Below are positions 23,023-33,700 of a stretch of 62,000 nt of DNA, in pieces. The stretch covers positions 138,050,849-138,112,848 of the forward strand of contig NC_081410.1 of assembly GCF_030272615.1 (NCBI RefSeq), in the 5' to 3' direction. The notes beneath the pieces were generated by a model. That model searched no databases, had not been told where the DNA came from, and was given only the letters and a program-made list of their open reading frames with translations. This DNA comes from Cryptomeria japonica (Eukaryota; Streptophyta; Pinopsida; Cupressales; Cupressaceae). The position numbers and the translations under genes are program-made. Position 1 is the stretch's first letter. Each line of letters begins with the position of its first letter.

Positions 23023-26000
23023 CTACCTCATCACTTGTAACTGGTTGGTTACAATTTGAAAAATGTCTGTCAACACTAGATTTAGGTTCTGCATGAATTT
23101 GTTGTTGTCGAAGAGAATGGTCTTAGTCTGTTGGATAGTGCCGATTAGATAGTGCATTTGTTTCTTTGATGACCGTTCTCCTTGAACTGTTGCCTTAGAT
23201 AATTCAACTCATTGAGTAATGAGACTGTCCAATTTTACACCAAGTTTACTTTTGAGTTCTCGGGCTTTAAACCTTATTCTTGCCTTTTCTTTCTCAAGTT
23301 TCTCTAACTTCTCTTTGAAAACTGCCATTTCCTGCTCAAGAACTAAGATAAGTCCCGAAGAACCTATCAAATTATCTGCAATATCATCGATTTCTGTCTA
23401 TGTCTTCTTGATTTCCTCATCTATATCCTCTATCAAACAATGAAGTTTACATGCTTCTCTATATAGCTCCTTATACTCCAAAATTGTAGAATTAAGTACT
23501 AGTAAAAGTGTGTCCAAGTGATTGGTATAATTCTTTAGAGTGTTCTCAAAGAATGTATTTTTCTCTTTTTCAACTCTCTCCTTAATGGTATTCTCATTCA
23601 CCTTTTCCAGAGTTAGAAAATTTTCAGCAATAAATTTGGACAATGTGTCCAATTTACCTAAAGAATCATTAATGTGATCTATCTTACAGGTGGGTGCAAT
23701 CATTTTCAAGATAGGTAATGTGTTATCAATAGCCTTAAATGCTAAGGCATTGCAATCTATTATCCTCTTGATAGAATCCAAAAGAACATTTGTGATGTTA
23801 GTCGGTCTGAATTCTCCTGCTAATGTGCTAGATTCTCCAACTACCTTTATTATTTGTTCTTTATTGCCAAAAATTTGTTTCTCTTTACTTACATTTTCTT
23901 CCAGTGGATCTGTCTGTGTATGTACCTTTGCCTTTGATGGTTTCTCAGTCTGTACAAGTACCTCTTCAACTGTCAATTTGCCTGATTCATGTTTCTCTGT
24001 GTTAGTTTACTTATCCTCTGTAGGTTTCTTAGTTTCTAGTTGCTCTGTTTGAGCTGGTATCTCAGTGTTCTGAGAGTCAACAGTTTGTGTCAATTTCTCA
24101 GTGATCTTTATATTTTCATTATCAATTGTTTGTTCCTTATCTACAACAATGTTTATATCTTGTGTATCTACATTTAGTTTGAAAAGTATTTCAGACTCTG
24201 GGTTAGTATCATCATGAGTCATACCTTCAGTATCCATATCCGGTGGATTAGTTGTGTGTACCGGAGGGGTATCCTGAGGTGGCAGAAGATTATCTATAAT
24301 TTTATAGTAGGAACACCACCAACTTTACCTGTTCCCTTATCTTTCTAATATACCTTGAATGTCTTGTCCATTTTTGGTTTGTTTCTTTCCTCTTTCTTTT
24401 CCTTCTCAACAAAAAATATATCCTAGCTATCTATAGTCTCATCTACAATTTCCTTAACCCTTCTAGCCATTAGGCCAACTTTTCGGTGTCCATTGACAAA
24501 TATTGACCGGTTAGCTTCAGATATAAGCTCATCTATCTCTTCCTTAGAGTTTACCATATGTATAGCCAAAAGTGCTTCAACTTTCAATTTCTTGTCAAGT
24601 TCCATCACTGAGATCATTAGGTAAAACATCCACAACCTCAATCAAAACTTTCTTGTAAATATCCAAATGTAGAATAATGCTTTCTCCAATAGTTTCTTTG
24701 TCAAAATATTTAAAAGAATGATACCATTTATTTAGATTTACCAAATTACCTTCCTGTGTTATTTCATTTAGTAGATCATCCAGTGTAGCAGTAACTGGTG
24801 TCTATTTCTTCTTTGGTGTAAGTTTCTTCTATGGTTCCCTAACTGCCTGTTGTTTCTTTCTCTATGTTCTGGTTTTCTTAGGAGGAGGAGAAGGTACCGG
24901 TGGGGTTTTCCTTTTCCTTTCCACTCTCTTAAACTCAATAGCCTTGCCATTGTTAGTATCAGAAGATGTCACAACTGGTGAAACATGTGCTTCTGGTTGC
25001 AGTCCTTTAAGCTCACTAGCTGATATACCACTGATATTCATGACATTTCCTTAATTTCACTGGCCTTCTTAGAGGCATCTCTGATAAACTTGTCTCTTTT
25101 CTTCCTTTATTTCTGCATAGATACATTACTTGCAATAGTTTCAATATTACCAAATATTCCTTCAGATGGCTCCCTAAGTGCATGAAGTAGGGCTTTTGCA
25201 TATGTTTCCAGAACACGTAGGTCTACCTCATAACCCATCCCAGTAACCCAAAAAAATTTAGGGCCTACTGCTTCCATCCAAGTCTCATCTCTTTTAATAA
25301 CAAAATAGATTTGCTTGTCATACTTATCAACTATGCTCTGCGGTAACCTCTCTCTAGCTCTCATCGTAGTTTGAAATGTTTTGAAGTAATCTGCAATGTT
25401 CTTATCACAGTTAGTGCCCATATCGGTGAAAGCACCCTGCATCTATTTTCCTACCAGGATGTCATAACCAAAATCTTTGTGACCTATACTAGGTATCTCT
25501 TTGGTAAAGTATATCCTTAAGCATACTAGTAGGTTCCCAAAACAGAAAGTACCTTTCTTATCTCCCTTAATCTTCTTCAAATTGTCAATCAGTTCATCTT
25601 TAAGCCATTCACAAACATCAATCTTAGCATTATTGTTCACCATCTCATATGCACTATGAATACAAAGGCTAGAAACTGAATTCAGTCTATTAGCATGTGT
25701 TACTTTATATCCAAGTATCATACTTACATATCTCACATTTATATCCTTAACATCATTGACTCTAAGTGATCTGCTATTAGATGTGGCTCTGGTTAAGATT
25801 GTCACACTCTTGTTAGGTATTTTCTTGGTTTTATCAGGTCTACTACTGGTTGAGGATAAACCAGTAACTGCCTTAATTGCTTCCTTGGTTATCTTGCAAA
25901 CAGACTCTAACCACATGAGCTCTCCGTGGACTTTGCTCAATACAAGTCATATGACTTCCTTTGGAAATTCAAGAATGTTCAGTATTTCTACAAAATCTAA

Positions 26001-26288
26001 GTCTTCCACAATCTTATGTTCAGGTTTAATCACACCTTGTTCATCAGTAATAACCTCATTGAAGATTTTCTTCAAATCTTCAGTCCCTAGGTCTTCTATG
26101 TTGCAATGGATGTAGATTCAAGGGTCTTCAGCAAATGCGACACCCTTCGGAATTTTTGAAAAAGCTCCGACAGAATCATCCTGCTTTGCAATCTCAGGAA
26201 TAATCTTAAACACGGGTCTAGGGCATTTGATGTTTTCAACAATGGTAGTGTTTGCAATAAACTCAGGAATAGAAGATGAAGTTGTCAT
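23023..26288 (-). pseudogene. NA-2 ORF2, best-preserved copy of the unknown protein
   Basis: The start at 26288 (MTTSSSIPEFIANTTIVE) aligns with the NA-1 ORF2 start. About 1,090 codons with a handful of stops, for example near 26119, 25950 and 25443. Conserved blocks match NA-1: IYIHCNIEDLGTEDLKK (about 26110), ITKEAIKAVTGL (about 25895), YVSMILGYKVTHANRLNSV (about 25730), NAKIDVCEWLKDELIDNLKK (about 25635), KKGTFCFGNLLVCL (about 25550), and MRARERLPQSIVDKYDKQIY (about 25360). A basic and Pro/Gln/Thr-rich middle precedes helical C-terminal segments (23970-23025). There is no catalytic motif I recognise. A Gag-associated, envelope-like or host-derived role are all possible. The function is unknown. 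Confidence 0.72.
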
Positions 26289-26559
26289 TTTGATAAATAC
26301 CTCTTAACTTGAAATTCTCTGAATGTCTGAAAATCACTTCACTGCTTCACCTTAGAATGCCCTTGCTCAATTTCGCACTCTCTGAATGCTTGAATTCTTG
26401 GTGAGTCGAAATGAGGGTTTTCTAGTGCTTTATAGCCAAAAGGGTTTTTTTTAAACCACATTAAATGCTCATCGATTAAGTGAAAACTTAACATATCTAT
26501 TGGTAAAGAAGAAATGTGTCTTCTTCCCATCAACCGAGGGTAAAATGCACGATTTTCAA

Positions 26560-27697
26560 TTTGCTGCAGTACTCCCTAAGGATTATTCCTCAATCAGATG
26601 AAGAATCTCCTACCGGTAGAGGGTTACTATGTTCTACCGGTGCAGAGACAGTTTCATCAACTTTTTGATCTCCCTTCTTAATCCATTCTTTTGAAAATGC
26701 TTGCTTTATTTCATTTACCTTTTATTTTCCCTTCACACTAGATCCTTTATTGTTCGTCGGTATAGTCTTGCTTCTACAAAATTTTGCAATATGCCCAAAC
26801 TTGTTACATGCATAGCAAGTTACATTATTCCTCTGAATAGCTTTTTCATATACTTGACCAGTTTGTATTCTGCATTGATTAGATAAATGCCCAAATCTAC
26901 CACAAACATAGCATTTCACATTCATTTTGCAATTTTCTGAATTGTGACCAACTTTATTGCATTTGGAACATTGACCAGTGGGTAAGTTTGTATTCTGATT
27001 ATTTCTAAATCTGTACTAATTTTCTCTATGACCAAATTTATTACAATTGAAACATTTCCCATTGAATTTATAAGCATTAGGTTGTCTTACTGGTTTATTG
27101 TGATCTTGATTGTTTGCAGTCTCAAAACTTTCTTCATGTTCCAAGTCCAATTGTATCTCCATCAGGTTTTTGTCTTTTCAACATGTCATCAAGTCTTTCT
27201 GAACTTTTCTTGAATTTGTCTTTTTGTTCATTTGCAGTGATCAACTCATCTTCAAGAATTCCAACTTGTCTCACAAGCTCATCTTTATCATGTTGCATGT
27301 GAAGCAGATTTGTCTTTAGCATATCAATTTCATGATAGAGTCTTAGATTTTCATTACCTCCATCATTAAGTCTCCTAGTCAAGTCTTCTTCATTCTTCTT
27401 CCTATCTTCAAGATCCTTGCATAGCCTCATGGTTAAGTCTTGCATTTCATTTCTCATGTTAGTGTTCTCTTGCCTCAACTTGTCTGCAATATCACTAAGA
27501 GTTTCCTTTTCACCATCATATTTCTGCATTTGCTCATGAAGTTCTTTTCTCTTATTTTGTTCTATAACCAAGTTCTCTTGAAGTCCTTTAATGAATTCCT
27601 TAGCAATCCTCAAATCATCTTCAAGTTTGATATTCTTCAATTTTTATGCATCAAAATCTCCAAGAGCTCCTTCCAACTATTTTCTTAAGTTCTCCAT
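26560..27697 (-). pseudogene. NA-2 gag-like ORF (coiled coil plus four CCHC knuckles)
   Basis: The start codon at 27697 is followed by stops at two early codons, then by a long Lys/Glu-rich coiled coil (27640-27134) containing EMQDLTMRLCKDLEDRKK, shared with NA-1. Downstream are four zinc knuckles: a first one broken by a stop (CFNCNKFGHREN then stop, about 27050), CSKCNKVGHNSENC (about 26970), CYVCGRFGHLSNQC (about 26910), and CYACNKFGHIAKFC (about 26815). A basic tail with NEIKQAFSKEWIKKG matches the NA-1 tail. Likely a nucleocapsid-type Gag; defective. Confidence 0.85.
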
Positions 27698-27753
27698 CTA
27701 TACCGGTTTCAGAATCTTCCTCAAGCTATTAGGATTTTGCAAATAGAGGACCA

Positions 27754-27766
27754 GGCTCTGATACCA
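27754..27766 (-). other. Primer binding site of NA-2
   Basis: The plus strand reads ggctctgatacca, i.e. TGGTATCAGAGCC on the minus strand, two bases from the 5' LTR. This is complementary to initiator Met tRNA. Confidence 0.9.
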
Positions 27767-27768
27767 AT

Positions 27769-28566
27769 TGTTAGATTCAATGACAGTCCCAAAGACACTG
27801 AGAGGGGGAGGTGAATTAGTGTCTAACTAGTTGAATGAATATTTAAACTTATTTATAACTTTGCAACCTAGAACAGTGTACCGGTATACAAGAATTAATG
27901 CAGTAAACAGAAATAACAGAGACAACATAGAAATACACCATAACACAAGATATTTTAACGAGGAAACCCAATGTGGGAAAAAACTTGATGGGATTTGTGA
28001 CCCACAATATTTACTCACTGGTCAATGAATAAATACTACTTACAATAAGGGCCTGCACATGCAGGAAGGCCAATTGCCTTGAGCGCACTGCTCAAAAAAG
28101 TCTCACTAAATACAATATGGATAATTAAATCCAATACAATGTACTGCTCAAAATAGCATCTCAAATGCTTGGTTTAGTACTGGTTTAAGCTCAATCAGAT
28201 ACCCTAACCAAAACCTTTGTTGTCCACTATATCACCTTATATAATAATTACATTCTTCCATCATTACATACTCAAAATGACCTATGAGATCTCATACATA
28301 AATGAGTTTATACAATATACCAAGTTGGCTTACAAATAGTTAATTATATTTACAAAACACTTCACATAAACAAAACTTTATCCCATGTCAGCCTAAGTGT
28401 CGATATAATCTGGATGCCAGTGAAAGTGCCTACCAGGGCCAGTGCTTGCCGATGTATGATATTTGTGATGTCGGTGCATGTGTAGAAACCTGTTGCCGAT
28501 TGGTTGCCAGTTGGTTGTCATCAATGACAACATCAACTATTCTCATTAGAGTGTAGAATGCCAACA
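27769..28566 (-). repeat. 5' LTR of NA-2 (right copy)
   Basis: 798 bp, TGTTAGATTC...GCCAACA on the plus strand. Near its U5 end, agacactga (27793) and ttagtgtct (27816) form an imperfect inverted repeat around a poly-purine/poly-C run. Confidence 0.92.
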
Positions 28567-28856
28567 CAGTGTGTCTTCTTGCATGTGCAGGCCCCCATTA
28601 TATGTAATATCTTTTTATATGGCCAGTGAACTGATATTGTGGATCACAAATCCCACCATGATTTTTCCTCTTTGAGGTTTTTCACATATAAATTCTATGT
28701 GTTATGGTGTTCATTCATGTGAATAGTTTGTTTGCTTCAAGTTATATGTTTAATTGTTAATTGGTTTTTATGTGTATGGTATAAAAGAACAAAATCTTAT
28801 CTTACCGACAGAACACTGATTCACACCCCCCCTCTCAGTGTTCTTGGATCCCAATA
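28567..28856 (+). repeat. 3' LTR of NA-1, right part
   Basis: Continues the NA-1 LTR from cagtgtgtcttc to ...gatcccaata. The terminal CA has become TA. The following gttat is the target duplication, after which satellite B resumes. Confidence 0.92.
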
Positions 28857-28861
28857 GTTAT

Positions 28862-29624
28862 GACATAGTATGACTAGTTATAACATAATATGATCTACTA
28901 TGACATAATAGGTCTTCTTAAGCGGTCTTATGACATAATAGGACCTATTATGACATAACATGACCTATTATGACATAATAGGTCCTATTATGTCACAATA
29001 GATCCTGTTATGTGATAATTGGTCCTATTATGTCACAATAGATCCTCTTATGTGGTAATCAGTCTTATTATATCATAATAGGTCCTACTAAGGGGTATAA
29101 TGTGATAATAGGTCCTCTTAAAGGGTCTTATGATACAATAGGACCCGTTATGACATATTAGGTCTTATTATGTCATATTAGGTCCTACTATGTCATAATA
29201 GTTCCTATTGTGTCATAAGACCCCTTAAGAGGACCTATCATGCAATAATAGGTCTTATTATGTGATAATTAGTCATATAATGTCATAATAGGTCCTATTA
29301 TGACATAATGCCCCTTAATAGGTCCTAGTAAGGGGTATAATGTCACAATAGCTCTTCTTAAGGGGTCTTATGACATAGTAGGACCTATTAGGACATAGTA
29401 GGTCATCTTAAGGGGTCCTATATCATATTATTCAGATACTAAGGGGTCTTATGTTATAGTAGGTCATTTTAAGGCCTGTCTTATGTCATAATAGGTCCCA
29501 TTAGGTCATAATGCGCCTAAGAAGACCTATTATGATATAATACTCCCTAACAGGTCCTACCAAGGGGTATAATGTCATAATAGGTCCTACTAAGGGCTCA
29601 TCTTATGTCATAGAATGTCTTAAT
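28862..29624. repeat. Satellite B, second segment
   Basis: The same ~20-bp units as 13830-15599 (cataataggtcctattatga and the cctnctaaggggt variants), more diverged. It ends at the LTR of the small element at 29625. Confidence 0.92.
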
Positions 29625-30005
29625 TATAGGAGTTGAAAAAATACAACACCACAGGAGCCCAAATAATCTCTGCAAGCTGAAAAACCTGTTACAAGGAGAA
29701 GAAATGAAGAAAATCACAGAAGGAAAGAATACACAAGAAAAATATGCTCCAAAAGATGAGAGCTTGATAATCTCCAAAATGTATTGTCAATAATAATCCT
29801 TCTTCATACAATGAAAAGAAAGAACTCAACCTTTAATAGGTCAAGAAACCCTAAAAGGGAAAACCTAGGTTTGCACATAATAATTAATTAAAATAATTAA
29901 TAATATGCACCTAAAGTTAGCTTAAGTGTAAAAGAGATAAAGGGAACTTAAATAATTAAACAAATAATGTTTAATTAATCAAGTAAATACCCGAATACTC
30001 TAACA
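29625..30005 (-). repeat. 3' LTR of small non-autonomous element
   Basis: 381 bp, the plus strand reading tataggagttgaaaa...gaatactctaaca. The reverse polypurine tract cccccctt follows at once. Confidence 0.9.
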
Positions 30006-32212
30006 CCCCCCTTAAGCTAGACTTAGGGAGAAGCTAAAACCTAGAACAACTACTGAAAGCAATAAAGATGGGTCCCGGCAACAAGGCCTGATCAGGTACC
30101 CAAATACAATGAAATCTCTATGAACTAGAGAAATAGAGAAAACCACAGGGGAACAAAACTCTACTCCAAAAAGAGATGGAAAAGAATACCATTGAAGCAT
30201 GAAGAACCTGCAAACTCCGTCGAAGAATAACTATTGATTTGAAGAACATCCACTAAACTAGAACATGACCAAGTAGAGAAGACTATAATCTGCATGAGTG
30301 CCCTCAAATGACACTACTCAAATCAGGAGGCAAATAAGGCAAAAACAATTGAAATCAAAGATATAGATGGCATGAGAAACCAAAGCCTGAAGAGCTAATC
30401 AATCGAACCACAGAAGTAGTAGAACCAATAGGATAAACCTCCCCATAATACGGAAGTGGGAGAGGGACAGGAACACTGAAAAGGACAGCCAAAAAAAACT
30501 GCATGATGAAGAACCAAGAACATCAAAGGTGCTGAGACACATCATCATGAGGTGAATGTCGTGGAAGGAACACTCACTAGACAAAGGAAGATGGAAAACA
30601 AGAGGCAAACATCAACCCCCTCATGGTACTTGATCAATAGTGCATGTACAAGAAGACACAAGATATGCAAGATTCCAAGTAAACAATGCATGATGGCACT
30701 TTATCTCAGTGCGTTTGCATAAATACAAGCTACAATGATAAGAAGACTGGAAATAAAAATGTGAACCAAAATAGAGACATCCTACTCAGAGAAGAGATCC
30801 CAGGACCTGAAACAACCATGATATCCACCAGAGTGCTGAAAAGCAAAAAACTGAATAAAATATGCATGGAGCATAATCTGGAAATAAAACTCAGATGGCT
30901 GGAAAGTACACAGCACACGCTTTCCAAAAATATAATTTTTTTGAAAAACGGAGGTCGGATGCTCATTTTATGGCTCCCGAACTGCAAAAACTAGACCTCA
31001 CTTTGACTAGAAAAAAAAACACAATCAAACAACAAAATTGGAAAAAATTACCAACACCATGAGGTCGGCCCCAGAACCAGCTTTCTGACGCTTATTTGTT
31101 TTTGAAAAAATGACTCCATATGCCCAAGATAGAGCCAAAAACCCCCCTCCCCCCTGAAAAAGCCAAAAAAGGGAGTTTGGGGGCTTCTTTGGGCGGAGGT
31201 GGCTAGGGAGCGGCGCTTCGGTGGCGCTCCAATGGCACCTTGGTGGTGGCCCAGTGGCAGGGAGGAGCCTCCCCGGGGGCTGGGCGGAGCGGAGCTAGGT
31301 GGCCGGGCGGTGAAGTGGGTCAAGCGGCTAAGCGGTGGCCAGGAGCTGCAGGGTCGAGCAAAGGACGGGCGACGTGGGGAGCAGAGGGGGCCTGGGTTGA
31401 GCGTGAGGGCAGAGAGGTGTAGCGGCAGGGACCTCTAGCAGGGGCAACAACCGGGTAGATCTGCAGCGGCGGGGACCTCTACCAAAGACAACGGTCGGGG
31501 AGATTGGTGGCGGCGAGGAGCTCCAACAGAGACGGTGGTCGGGGAGATCGGTAGTGGCAGGGAGCTCCAGCAGAGATGGCGGCCGGGGAGATCTACAACT
31601 GCGGGGCCGGAAGACAACGACAAGCATTGGCGAGGGCCAGGAAGCCGGAGGCCGTTGCCAACGGGGGCCAGGGATCGGCGGGGAAGCGGAAGGCCGGAGG
31701 AAGGAGGTGTGGAGCCCGAGCTGATGGCGATGGCGCCATACAAATGTCGGCAAGGCCTGCAACAACACAGGGGCCCCACGGTACCTTGTGTACCATGGGG
31801 ACCCCAAAAAAACTTTTTCCCAAAATATTTTTTTTTTCTTAAAAAGAAACAAACCTTTTTTTTTTTTGCTTTTTTTCAAGAAATTTTTTTAAAAAGCAAA
31901 TTTCAGCCTGCATGCCATAAAAAGGCAAAATATTTTTTTTTTTGAAAATTTTTTCTCGATCTGCGTGCCAGGGTTGTACAGCCTGGATCTGAGAAAAAAA
32001 TTCACTCAAAGGCTCAACAACCAAAACAGGTCAAATTTTATATAACCATAGGGGTTTTCGGGCCTTCTGAGCACGATGGTGAGGTCCGTTTAGGACAAAA
32101 GTGCTTAGAAAAAAAAATGTCAAACCCTAGGTACATAAAAAATTCCTGAAACCCCAGATCAACTTCCAAAGCAAAAATTCTCAAAACAAGAACAGGAAGC
32201 TACAGATCTGAA
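30006..32212 (-). other. Internal region of small element, GC-rich core, no clear gene
   Basis: AT-rich at both ends with long A or T runs. The middle, about 31170-31800, is strikingly GC-rich compared with everything around it. Four 44-bp tandem units lie at 31419-31594 (beginning near 31419, 31463, 31507 and 31551), each around ggcggggacctct and gtcggggagat. All frames are open through this core because of composition, and the 44-bp period shifts the frame at each unit, which argues against a selected protein. It may be a captured fragment or a structural RNA segment. I do not recognise it. Confidence 0.6.
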
Positions 32213-32224
32213 GCTCTGATACCA
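32213..32224 (-). other. Primer binding site of small element
   Basis: gctctgatacca on the plus strand, i.e. TGGTATCAGAGC on the minus strand, abutting the LTR with no spacer. Confidence 0.88.
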
Positions 32225-32605
32225 TATAGGAGTTGAGAAAATACAACACCACAGGAGTCCAAATAATCTCTGCAAGATGAAAAACTTGTTACAAGGAGAA
32301 GCAATGAAGCAAATCACAGAAGGAAAGAATACACAGGAAAAATATGCTCCAAAAGATGAGAGCTCAATAATCTCCAAAATGTATTGTTAATAATAATCCT
32401 TCTTCATACAATGAAAAGAAAGAACTCAACCTTTAATAGGTCAAGAAACCCTAAAAGGGAAAACCTAGGTTTGCACATAATAATTAATTAAAATAATTAA
32501 TTATATGCACCTAAAGTTAGCTTAAGTGTAAAAGAGATAAAGGGAACTTAAATAATTAAACAAATAATGTTTAATTTATCAAGTAAATACCCGAATACTC
32601 TAACA
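32225..32605 (-). repeat. 5' LTR of small non-autonomous element
   Basis: 381 bp, about 97% like 29625-30005 by eye. Confidence 0.9.
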
Positions 32606-33062
32606 TTAAGGGGGCTTATGATGTACTAAGGGTTCATATGATTTGTCTTAATAGGTCCTAAGATGTACTAAGGGGTCTTAGGTATCTTAAGGGGTCCTAG
32701 GATGTACTAAGATGTCCTAAGGGGTAGTATGATGTCCTAAGATTTACTACTTGGGGTCCTAGGCGTCTTAAGGGGTCAAAAGATGTCCTAGGATGTACTA
32801 AGGGGTTGTATGATGTCTTTATAGGTCCTATGATGTACTAAGACGTCCTAGGTGTCTTAAGGGGTCAAAAGATGTCTTAGCATGTACTAAGGGATCCTAT
32901 AATGTCTTAATAGGTCCTAGGATATAAGGGGTCCTAAGTGTCTTAAGGGGCCCTAGGTGTCTTAAGAGGTCCTAGGATGTACTAAGGGGTCCTAAGTGTC
33001 TTAAGGGGCCCTAGGTGTCTTAAGAGGTCCTAGGATGTACTAAGGGGTCCTCGGATAACATT
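32606..33062. repeat. Satellite C: ~20-bp units with taaggggtcctagg core
   Basis: Units such as tcctaggatgtactaaggg and tcctaagtgtcttaagggg, including one longer exact duplication of about 60 bp near 32930-33050. Related by the taaggggtc core to arrays A and B. It forms the right end of the satellite core of foldback element 3. Confidence 0.88.
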
Positions 33063-33109
33063 TTAACATCTAACTATACATATATAACATTTAAACAATG
33101 AACTAGGTA

Positions 33110-33362
33110 GGTAGGGAGAGAGAGATAGAGAGGTACATGTAGAGAAATAGAGGTAGGGAGGGAGTGAGGAGAGGTCTATAGAGAGAGAGAAGACAAATAG
33201 TAGAGAGTTAAGGATTTTTGAGAGAGGTAGAGAGATAGATCTAAATTTTGGGAGAGAGAGGAGAGAGATAGAGAGAGGTAGAGAGGGGATAGAGGAAGAG
33301 TAATATGGAGAAATAGCTCTAGAGCTTGAGAGAGATAAAGACAGTGATATAGAGAGAGCAAG
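33110..33362. repeat. GA-rich block of right arm
   Basis: Degenerate gagagagataga repeats that mirror the CT-rich block at 13317-13812. Confidence 0.85.
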
Positions 33363-33700
33363 AAAAATGCTGATAGGAGCTTGCTAATTGGTGGAATTTG
33401 ACTAAGTCTAAAAATTTATAAGATCTTCTAAAATCTAGAATTTGCATTATAAATCCTAGAGATCTGAAACCACTCTCAACATCCTGCCAATATATACATG
33501 AAATATAAATTAAAGTATAAGAAAAAAATTATAACTCCTAGAAATATGAAACCACTCTTAAATGTTATATTTCATGTATATATAACTTGTTTTAAAATAA
33601 AAATAAAATAAAAAAGGAAACGAGATCCCATTTGCTAAATGTGTTTTTTATTATTTTAAAAAATGAAATAGGATCCCATTTCTAAAAATTTCAAACTTTG
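33363..33700. repeat. Right inverted arm of foldback element 3
   Basis: Reverse complement of the left arm: ataagatcttctaaaatcta, cctagagatctgaaaccact, tgttatatttcatgtatata and aaataggatcccattt in mirror order. Confidence 0.7.

Larger units (their letters stand above)
22013..28566 (-). mobile_element. Pol-less LTR retrotransposon NA-2, nested in NA-1 3' LTR
   Basis: About 6.55 kb in reverse orientation. LTRs of 797 and 798 bp read TGTTAGATTC...CCAA(T/C)A on the plus strand. The flanks cactg (22008-22012) and cagtg (28567-28571) are a 5-bp target duplication with one mismatch; the uninterrupted NA-1 5' LTR has cagtg there. Inside, in element order, are a PBS, a coiled-coil Gag with CCHC knuckles, ORF2 and a polypurine tract. 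No pol is present. It inserted after NA-1, and its ORFs carry fewer stops than those of NA-1. Confidence 0.92.
15600..28856 (+). mobile_element. Pol-less LTR retrotransposon NA-1 (outer), with nested NA-2
   Basis: LTRs begin TGTTGGCAATTGAC and end ...GATCCCAACA (5') or ...CCCAATA (3'). The 5-bp duplication gttat flanks the element at 15595-15599 and 28857-28861, inside satellite B. The internal part (16521-21395, 4.9 kb) has an initiator-Met PBS, a Gag-like ORF with CCHC knuckles, a long second ORF and a polypurine tract, but no protease, integrase or reverse transcriptase. It must have depended on another element's enzymes (inference). The 3' LTR is split by NA-2 at 22013-28566. Stops in both ORFs show it is dead. 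Confidence 0.9.
29625..32605 (-). mobile_element. Small non-autonomous LTR element (2.98 kb)
   Basis: Two 381-bp LTRs (29625-30005 and 32225-32605) enclose 2.2 kb with no Gag or Pol similarity. On the minus strand the LTR starts TGTTAGAGTATTCG and ends CTCCTATA, unusual in lacking a terminal CA. The PBS TGGTATCAGAGC is adjacent (32213-32224), and a polypurine tract aagggggg is at 30006-30013. Flanks ttaat/ttaag are a near target duplication in the satellite. About a dozen LTR differences are seen by eye, so it is younger than copia-1. It is TRIM/LARD-like in lacking coding sequence, but of intermediate size. Confidence 0.85.
12770..33700. mobile_element. Foldback element 3: long inverted arms around satellite core
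   Basis: The left arm (about 12770-13840) and right arm (about 33080-33700) are inverted copies: gggatcctattt, tatatacatgaaatataaca, ttgagagtggtttcagatct, tctagattttagaagatctt and then a CT-rich (left) or GA-rich (right) block appear in mirror order. The inside is satellite DNA (13830-15599, 28862-29624, 32606-33062). Removing the two LTR insertions (15600-28856 and 29625-32605) leaves about 4.5 kb. No transposase is visible, so it is non-autonomous. Precise termini and target duplication are not established. Confidence 0.6.

Noticed and set aside
23690-24052. 120-codon plus-strand frame
   Set aside because: Antisense shadow of NA-2 ORF2, whose minus-strand frame is conserved in NA-1.
31328-31879. 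183-codon minus-strand frame rich in Pro/Arg/Ser
   Set aside because: Lies in the GC-rich core of a non-autonomous LTR element; all six frames are open there and the 44-bp repeat shifts frame each unit.
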